From NCBI GenBank assembly GCA_945900935.1, contig CAMDKT010000032.1, positions 1 to 18,739 on the forward strand: a stretch of 18,739 bases of DNA. The letters are read 5' to 3'. Position 1 is the first letter of the stretch; the number at the start of each line of letters is the position of its first letter. The position numbers were made by a program, and so were the translations under genes. The notes under the pieces are model-generated. The model saw only the letters and a program-made list of their open reading frames with translations. It did no database searches and had not been told where the DNA came from. This DNA is from Candidatus Sulfopaludibacter sp. SbA3. Its GTDB lineage: Bacteria > Acidobacteriota > Terriglobia > Bryobacterales > Bryobacteraceae. Shown here piece after piece: positions 14,267-18,739 of this stretch.

Positions 14267-15238
14267 ATGAAAGTCCTACTCTTCGCCCTCGCCGTCGCGC
14301 TTGGCGCTCAAACTCCAGCCGTCAACACCGACATGCACTACAAGCTGGGGCCCGATTCGCTCGCCCAGGAAGGCGTGCCGAAAGGCGTGATCAAGGGACC
14401 ATTCAACTTGCCCAGCGAAGCCTATCCGGGGACCTCGCACACCTACTCCGTCTACGTGCCAGCGCAGTATGACCGGGCCATTCCAGCGAGTCTCATGGTG
14501 TGGCAGGACGGCCCCGCCATGATGGCGCCAGAAGGCGATGCCCGCGTCCAAAACGTCATGGACAATTTGATTTATCGCCGCGAGATTCCGGTCATGATCG
14601 CGGTGTTCATCAGCCCCGGCCGGCGGCCCGATCAACCCGAGGCCTCGCCCAAAGATTGGGGCGACCGCAATACCAACCGGCCTGCCGAATACAACACGAT
14701 CGAAGACAAATATCCGCGCGTCATCGTCGACGAACTGATGCCTGTCATCAACAAGGAATACAACATTTCCAAAGACCCCGAGCAGCGCGGCGTTGCCGGT
14801 GCCAGCTCCGGGGCGATCGCCGGTTTCACCGTCGCCTGGTTCCGGCCGGATCAGTTCCGCAAAGTGTTGAGCATCGTCGGCAGTTTCGTCGATCTACGCG
14901 GCGGGCACAAGTATGCCGACCTGGTCGCCAGCACCGAAAAAAAGCCGCTTCGCGTGTTCCTGGTTGACGGCCGTAACGACAACCGGGGCCAGCGCCCCGG
15001 CGGCGAATACAACGCCAATCGCGACTGGTTTTTTCAAAACGTCCGCTTGATGAAGGCGCTGACAGCCAAGGGTTACGACGTGAACTACGCCTGGGGCATC
15101 GGCCGCCACGGACAGAAACAAGGCGGCGCGATGATCCCGGAGATGATGCGTTGGTTGTGGCGAGATCACGCCGTTTCCACCGATGTCAACGACATGGTGG
15201 AGCGTTCGTTCCGTGGGCCTGCTAAGCCGAAGGAATAA
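14267..15238 (+). CDS. Secreted esterase, enterochelin-esterase/esterase D-like alpha/beta hydrolase
   Basis: A 323-residue hydrolase with a Sec signal peptide (MKVLLFALAVALGAQ) and a mature domain similar to the putative esterase family (PF00756, related to Fes and feruloyl esterases). The nucleophile elbow is GASSG with Ser180. A likely catalytic His is H291 in GIGRHGQKQGGAM, followed by MMRWLWRDH as is typical of the family's C-terminus. Asp candidates lie in FLVDGRNDNRG near residue 235. The ATG at 14267 is preferred over the overlapping TTG three bases earlier because it begins the signal peptide directly. There is no clear ribosome binding site. It diverges from the sulfatase gene, and with it suggests breakdown of ester- or sulfate-decorated polymers. 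Substrate unknown. Confidence 0.88.
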   Translation: MKVLLFALAVALGAQTPAVNTDMHYKLGPDSLAQEGVPKGVIKGPFNLPSEAYPGTSHTYSVYVPAQYDRAIPASLMVWQDGPAMMAPEGDARVQNVMDNLIYRREIPVMIAVFISPGRRPDQPEASPKDWGDRNTNRPAEYNTIEDKYPRVIVDELMPVINKEYNISKDPEQRGVAGASSGAIAGFTVAWFRPDQFRKVLSIVGSFVDLRGGHKYADLVASTEKKPLRVFLVDGRNDNRGQRPGGEYNANRDWFFQNVRLMKALTAKGYDVNYAWGIGRHGQKQGGAMIPEMMRWLWRDHAVSTDVNDMVERSFRGPAKPKE

Positions 15239-15250
15239 GCTGAGTTCCCT

Positions 15251-15277
15251 GGGAGGGCGGACAACACGAGCCCTGCC
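15251..15277. terminator. Possible bidirectional terminator hairpin between convergent genes
   Basis: GGGAGGGC at 15251-15258 can pair with GCCCTGCC at 15270-15277, an 8-base stem with one mismatch and an 11-base loop. It sits exactly between the esterase stop (15238) and the HicB-like stop (15278). There is no clear run of T on either side, so it is a weak candidate for intrinsic termination, or an RNA-end stabilising stem. Confidence 0.4.
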
Positions 15278-15505
15278 TTAATCGCTGGCCAGATGCTCAT
15301 GGGAAATCGCAAATGAAAGCGCGAGAGAAGAGGATGGGAGTTCACCGTGAACAATGCGGTCGGCAATCACTTCGATGGCAAGCCGCTCGGTGTTACTGAT
15401 TGCCTCGTCGCGGGTCTGGCCGTAACACATTACCCCAGGAAGTTCGGCGGCTTCGGCTATCCAGCGGCCATCGTCTTCGCGATCCAATTTGATTGTCAGG
15501 TGCAC
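15278..15505 (-). CDS. HicB-like protein, orphan antitoxin-type domain
   Basis: A 75-residue protein of the HicB-like antitoxin fold: strand HLTIKLDRE, DGRWIAEAAELPGVMCYG, then helix TRDEAISNTERLAIEVIADR. The frame is open to a TTG at 15526, but the GTG at 15505 is chosen. It gives the usual family N-terminus, and GGGAG lies 7 bases before it, inside the end of the dehydrogenase gene. It starts 4 bases after that gene's stop, so it is probably the last gene of the cytochrome/dehydrogenase operon. I found no HicA-type toxin (small double-stranded-RNA-binding fold) on either side, and no C-terminal DNA-binding extension. It may be an orphan or serve another role. Confidence 0.72.
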   Translation of the reverse strand: MHLTIKLDREDDGRWIAEAAELPGVMCYGQTRDEAISNTERLAIEVIADRIVHGELPSSSLALSFAISHEHLASD

Positions 15506-15509
15506 TGCG

Positions 15510-17087
15510 CTACTCCCGCAGCCCAAACGTATAGAGCGTGTGGCCCACCGCGATCGTCACGCGCTGCTTCCCGTTGACCAGATACGTCATCGGCGAAGCT
15601 GCCGTCTGGCCGCCTAGATACATGTTCCAAAGCAGGTTGCCGTTCGTCGCGTCGAGCGCGAAGAAATTGCCTTCCCGGTTGCCGGAGAACAGGACGTTTG
15701 CCGCAGTGGTGACGATGCCGCCCTCGCTGACGTCGGTCATCTTGTACTCCCAAACCTTGGCGCCGGTCGACGGATTTAACGCGCGAACGGCACCGTAGCC
15801 TGACTTCGGATCGCGGCGCGCCAAACGGTCCCGGCGCACGGATTGCACGTCGGCTTTGATGCCGCCGCCGGCGAACCATTTGCCTCGCTCGTACTCCTGA
15901 TCCCAGGCGAAGTAAGTGCCTGAATAGTCGTCCCACACGTTCAAGTAAAAAAGATCGGTTTTCGGGCTGTAGGAGGGCGCGAACCAGTTCGTGCCGCCCT
16001 GCACGCCGGGGTAGATCACAGTGCCTTGCGGCGTCGGCACTTTGCCCGGTACGCGGACGGGGCGGCCTTTGTCATCCAGGCCGGTCGCCCAATCCAGTTT
16101 CACGAACGGAGTGCCTTGCAGGAACTCGCCTGTCGCGCGATCGATGAGATAGAAATAGCCGTTGCGATTAGCCCAAAGCAGCAGCTTGCGCGGACGGCCC
16201 CGCCACACGCGATCGACAAGCACCGGCGTCTGCACGGAGTCCCAATCCCACTCGTCGTGCGGCGTGAACTGAAAGTGCCATTTCAACTTACCGGTGTCGG
16301 CGTCGAGGGCGATCACGGAACTGGTGTAGAGGTTGTCGCCGGGCCGGACTTTGGCGTTCCAATCGGGGCCGGCGTTGCCGACGCCCCAGTAGGTTAAATT
16401 CAGCGCGGGGTCGTAGGAGCCGGTGAGCCAGATGGGACCGCCGCCGTGCTTCCAGGCGTCATTGTGCCAGGTTTCGTGGCCAGGCTCGCCGGGCTCGGGG
16501 ATGGTTTTGAACTTCCAGATTTCCTTGCCGGTCTTGGCGTCGAAGGCGGCCAGGAAGCCGCGAATGCCGAGTTCGCCGCCGGCGGTTCCCATCAGGACTT
16601 TGTCCTTGATAATTAACGGCGCGTGGGTGAGCGCGTAGCCATCTTTGAAATCGACTACCACCTTTTCCCAGCGGAGTTGCCCGGTGATGGCGTCGATGGC
16701 GATCAGCTTGCCATCGAGAGTGCCCATGTACAGCGTGTTCTCGCGGATGGCGAGGCCGCGATTGATTTTGCCGCAGCAGGGGTAAGTGACTTCGGGGTTT
16801 TTGTGTTCGTAGATCCAGAATTCGCGACCGGTGGCGGCGTCGAGGGCCACGACGGTGTTCGGCGCTTCGGTGAGGTACATGACGCCATCGACGACGAGCG
16901 GCGTGGCCTCAAACTTCTCGAGCGACTGGGCTTGGAACGTCCACTTCAGTTCGAGGTTTTTCGCGTTGGCGGGGGTGATTTGCGTGAGCGCGCTGTGGTG
17001 GGTGCTCGAGTAGTTGCCGTGATAGGTGGTCCAATTGGCGTCCTGGGCGGAGAGGGCGGCGGCGAGGAGGAATAGGGCGGATCTCAT
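15510..17087 (-). CDS. PQQ-dependent alcohol-dehydrogenase-like protein, lanthanide-type active site
   Basis: A 525-residue periplasmic eight-bladed propeller quinoprotein expected to oxidise an alcohol or similar substrate. The ATG at 17087 begins a signal peptide, MRSALFLLAAALSAQ, and has AAGGAG 7 bases before it. The frame upstream of it overlaps the cytochrome gene and is ignored. Propeller repeats such as VVALDAATGREFW, LIAIDAITGQLRW and VIALDADTGKLKW are evident. C104-C105 form the vicinal pair of PQQ alcohol dehydrogenases. By alignment with methanol dehydrogenases, metal ligands would be E172 (GELGIRG), N238 (WGVGNAG) and catalytic D281 in HDEWD. D283 two residues on is an Asp, the signature of lanthanide-using enzymes, whereas calcium enzymes have Ala, Ser or Thr. 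It has no haem domain; the coupled diheme-type cytochrome gene probably serves as electron acceptor. Substrate unknown. Confidence 0.92.
   Translation of the reverse strand: MRSALFLLAAALSAQDANWTTYHGNYSSTHHSALTQITPANAKNLELKWTFQAQSLEKFEATPLVVDGVMYLTEAPNTVVALDAATGREFWIYEHKNPEVTYPCCGKINRGLAIRENTLYMGTLDGKLIAIDAITGQLRWEKVVVDFKDGYALTHAPLIIKDKVLMGTAGGELGIRGFLAAFDAKTGKEIWKFKTIPEPGEPGHETWHNDAWKHGGGPIWLTGSYDPALNLTYWGVGNAGPDWNAKVRPGDNLYTSSVIALDADTGKLKWHFQFTPHDEWDWDSVQTPVLVDRVWRGRPRKLLLWANRNGYFYLIDRATGEFLQGTPFVKLDWATGLDDKGRPVRVPGKVPTPQGTVIYPGVQGGTNWFAPSYSPKTDLFYLNVWDDYSGTYFAWDQEYERGKWFAGGGIKADVQSVRRDRLARRDPKSGYGAVRALNPSTGAKVWEYKMTDVSEGGIVTTAANVLFSGNREGNFFALDATNGNLLWNMYLGGQTAASPMTYLVNGKQRVTIAVGHTLYTFGLRE
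15513..15517 (-). promoter_or_regulatory. Shine-Dalgarno site of the HicB-like gene inside the dehydrogenase gene
   Basis: On the minus strand GGGAG precedes the GTG start by 7 bases and overlaps the final Glu codon of the dehydrogenase. It decides the GTG start over the upstream TTG and points to translational coupling. Confidence 0.6.
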
Positions 17088-17857
17088 TTGGCGGCTCCTT
17101 GCAGCGTCGCGAGGTAGGCGACGAGGTTCTTCAATTGCTGTTCGTTTAGCTTGTCGCGAAAGGAGGGCATAGGGGAACGATGGTCGAGCGATTGCTCGCG
17201 GAGATCGGCTTTGATGACAGAGCGGAGGAGGCCGGCACTGTCGAGGATTTGGAGCGAGAAAGTGTCTTCGTTGAAACGTTGGCCGCGGAGTGTTTTTCCG
17301 TCCTTCGAGGTAGCTCGCCATGTCCAGTACTCGGGGGCGACTTCGGCGCTGGGGTCGGTGAGCGCGGTATGCATTTCCGCGGGCGTCAGGCGGGTGGCGA
17401 TGGCTGATAAATCGAGTCCGCGGGCCGCGCCGGCGCCGTTGAGCCAATGGCAATTTATGCAGCCGTTGGCGGTGAAGAGTTGCCGCCCGGCGGTGGCGTC
17501 GCCGGTCACGTTGACGGCGCGGCTGGCGCTAAGTCCGCGAATGAAGGAGACGATTTGCCAGATCTCGCGGCCGTTCATGGAGAAGCCGGGCATGGCCGTG
17601 CCGGCGACGCCTTTGGTGATCACGCGGAATACCCCTTCGTCGTTGGAAGCGTGGCGGAAATTGCCGGTGGAAAGATTGGGGCCGCTGGCGCCGCCTTTGC
17701 CATCGATGCCATGGCAACTGGCGCATTGAGACCTGTAGAAAGCGCCGCCTCGGGCGCGGTCGTCGGGGGATTGAAAAGGGTTTTTAAGTGCAGTGTCGCT
17801 GTGCTGAGCGGCCAGCGCGGCGGCGTAAGCAAGCGGGAGAAGGAAACGAATTGTCAT
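17084..17857 (-). CDS. Exported cytochrome c with two haem sites
   Basis: A 257-residue protein with a Sec signal (MTIRFLLPLAYAAALAAQ) and two c-type haem sites: C45-A-S-C48-H49 and C133-I-N-C136-H137. Probable Met axial ligands are M89 (TAMPGF) and M230 (SPMPSF). The domains are arranged in sequence: a first cytochrome c fold at about 33-110, and a second at about 120-255 in which the haem site is followed by a long insert before its Met loop. Its TGA lies in an ATGA overlap with the dehydrogenase ATG (17084-17087), a strong sign of coupled expression, so it should pass electrons from the PQQ enzyme to the respiratory chain. No ribosome binding site is obvious. It diverges from the TonB-dependent receptor. 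Confidence 0.93.
   Translation of the reverse strand: MTIRFLLPLAYAAALAAQHSDTALKNPFQSPDDRARGGAFYRSQCASCHGIDGKGGASGPNLSTGNFRHASNDEGVFRVITKGVAGTAMPGFSMNGREIWQIVSFIRGLSASRAVNVTGDATAGRQLFTANGCINCHWLNGAGAARGLDLSAIATRLTPAEMHTALTDPSAEVAPEYWTWRATSKDGKTLRGQRFNEDTFSLQILDSAGLLRSVIKADLREQSLDHRSPMPSFRDKLNEQQLKNLVAYLATLQGAAK
17095..17100 (-). promoter_or_regulatory. Shine-Dalgarno site of the PQQ dehydrogenase
   Basis: AAGGAG on the minus strand lies 7 bases before the ATG at 17087 and inside the end of the cytochrome gene. It supports this start, not the long upstream frame. Confidence 0.75.
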
Positions 17858-17868
17858 CCGCAGGAAAG

Positions 17869-17882
17869 TATAACCTGTTATA
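17869..17882. promoter_or_regulatory. 14-base inverted repeat in the divergent cytochrome/receptor promoter region
   Basis: TATAAC at 17869-17874 and GTTATA at 17877-17882 are exact inverted copies separated by CT. The element lies in the 60-base gap between the cytochrome start (17857) and the receptor start (17918). Each arm resembles a -10 box, on both strands: TATAAA on the plus strand, TATAAC and TATACT on the minus. No convincing -35 boxes were found. It could be a shared bidirectional core promoter or an operator; I cannot tell which. Confidence 0.45.
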
Positions 17883-17917
17883 AAATTGCGGGAGTTCTGA
17901 ATTTTCAGGGGTAATGT

Positions 17918-18739
17918 ATGAAATTGCTGATTTTGCTCGCGGTCGCGCTTGGCGGCGTGTACGGGCAGACGATTTCCGGCTCGATTGTGGGCACGGTGCT
18001 CGATTCGAGCGGCAACTCGATTCCCAATGCGGCGGTGAAGCTGCAGAGTGAGCGGACGGGCGAGGAGCGGTCCGCCACGGCGAATGACGCCGGCGATTTT
18101 CTGTTTCCGGCGCTGCAGCCGGGCGCGTATACGATCAGCGTCGAGCAGGCCGGCTTCCGGCCGTTGCGCAAGACGGGCAACATGTTGAGCGCGGCGGAAC
18201 GGTTGTCGGTGGGCAACCTGACAATGCAGGTTGGCAGCGTCACCGAATCGATCACGGTGGCGGCGCAGGGCGTGTCGGTGCAGACGTCGAGTTCAGAGAA
18301 TTCAGCGCTGATCGGCGCGAAGCAGTTGGAACAGATCTCGATTCGCGGGCGGGACGTGGTGTCGATGCTGCGCATTCTGCCGGGCGTTTCGCAGAACGTC
18401 GATACGGAATTTTTGGGCGGCAGTTTCGGCACGGGCACGCCGAACATCGGGGGCGCGCGGAGCAATTGGAATAGCTTGCAGGTAGATGGTTTGACGGGAA
18501 ACGATCTGGGCAGCCCGAGCGTGTTTTCGAGCCCAATCAACATGGACGCGATCGGCGAAGTGAAGGTGCTGTTGAACAATTATCAGGCGGAATATGGCCG
18601 CAATGGGGGGTCGTTCATTAACATTGTCACGAAGTCCGGCGGGCGGGAATTTCACGGCTCGGCGTATTGGTACAAGCGCCATGAGACGTGGAACGCAAAC
18701 AATTTTTTCAACAACCGGACGAATGTGCGTCTGCCGATA
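17918..18739 (+). CDS. TonB-dependent receptor, Oar-like, with carboxypeptidase regulatory domain (runs off the right edge)
   Basis: An open frame of 274 codons reaches the window edge with no stop. The ATG at 17918 follows AGGGG at 17907-17911 and starts a signal peptide, MKLLILLAVALGGVYGQ. Next comes a CarboxypepD_reg-like Ig domain at about 18-105 (GSIVGTVLDSSGNSIPNAAV, GDFLFPALQPGAYTISVEQAGF), then a plug domain with LRILPGVSQN, NWNSLQVDGLTGND, INMDAIGEVKVLLNNYQAEYG and FINIVTKSGG. This is the Oar-like class typical of Acidobacteria, normally about 1000-1200 residues, so most of the barrel is outside the window. It should import a large substrate, powered by TonB. It diverges from the cytochrome/dehydrogenase operon; a shared function is possible but unproven. 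Confidence 0.93.
   Translation, partial: MKLLILLAVALGGVYGQTISGSIVGTVLDSSGNSIPNAAVKLQSERTGEERSATANDAGDFLFPALQPGAYTISVEQAGFRPLRKTGNMLSAAERLSVGNLTMQVGSVTESITVAAQGVSVQTSSSENSALIGAKQLEQISIRGRDVVSMLRILPGVSQNVDTEFLGGSFGTGTPNIGGARSNWNSLQVDGLTGNDLGSPSVFSSPINMDAIGEVKVLLNNYQAEYGRNGGSFINIVTKSGGREFHGSAYWYKRHETWNANNFFNNRTNVRLPI

Noticed and set aside
17088..17453. Dehydrogenase start at 17453 (647 residues)
   Set aside because: The extra N-terminal 122 codons lie inside the cytochrome gene in another frame, and the signal peptide plus AAGGAG support 17087.
17918..18739. Naming the TonB receptor a lanthanide-complex transporter
   Set aside because: Its neighbour may be a lanthanide enzyme, but the Oar-like type and the truncated sequence give no evidence for that substrate.

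Overview
The window looks like a chromosomal segment from an Acidobacteriota bacterium, most likely of the Solibacter/Bryobacter type. The pointers are a GC-rich genome, an Oar-like TonB-dependent receptor with an N-terminal carboxypeptidase-regulatory domain, and a high density of exported Gfo/Idh/MocA, sulfatase, esterase and PQQ-dehydrogenase genes. This placement is inferred from gene content, not from a marker gene. I saw no rRNA, tRNA, CRISPR array, prophage or insertion sequence.

Region 1 (1-11188). A truncated DinB-family gene leaves the left edge on the minus strand. A tight plus-strand run follows: a membrane PDZ/GAF/PAS histidine kinase and a sigma-54-dependent response regulator overlapping by 8 bases, a 77-base gap, then phosphoketolase, a PMCA/SERCA-like P-type Ca2+-ATPase and a signal-bearing Gfo/Idh/MocA oxidoreductase. 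The last three are separated by a single base each and look like one operon, with the regulatory pair directly upstream.

Region 2 (11185-12307). A scar and an accessory cassette. The last 37 codons of a dienelactone hydrolase remain on the minus strand. Immediately beyond them are three small plus-strand genes: a ribbon-helix-helix (CopG-like) protein, an unrecognised 72-residue protein, and an AbiEii-type nucleotidyltransferase coupled to it by an ATGA overlap. The cassette looks like a toxin-antitoxin-like unit that replaced the front of the hydrolase gene. Third-position base preference changes from G to C inside this cassette.

Region 3 (12302-18739). A catabolic, envelope-directed region. 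It holds a Tat-exported sulfatase (minus), a secreted esterase (plus), then a minus-strand operon reading cytochrome c (two haem sites), PQQ-dependent dehydrogenase, orphan HicB-like protein, and finally a divergent TonB-dependent receptor cut by the right edge. The PQQ enzyme has the Asp-x-Asp pair associated with lanthanide-dependent alcohol dehydrogenases, and its cytochrome partner is translationally coupled by a 4-base overlap. A 14-base inverted repeat lies between the cytochrome gene and the receptor gene.

Across the window, all six proteins with a predicted export signal have a Gln right after the likely cleavage position, which is an unexpected regularity.
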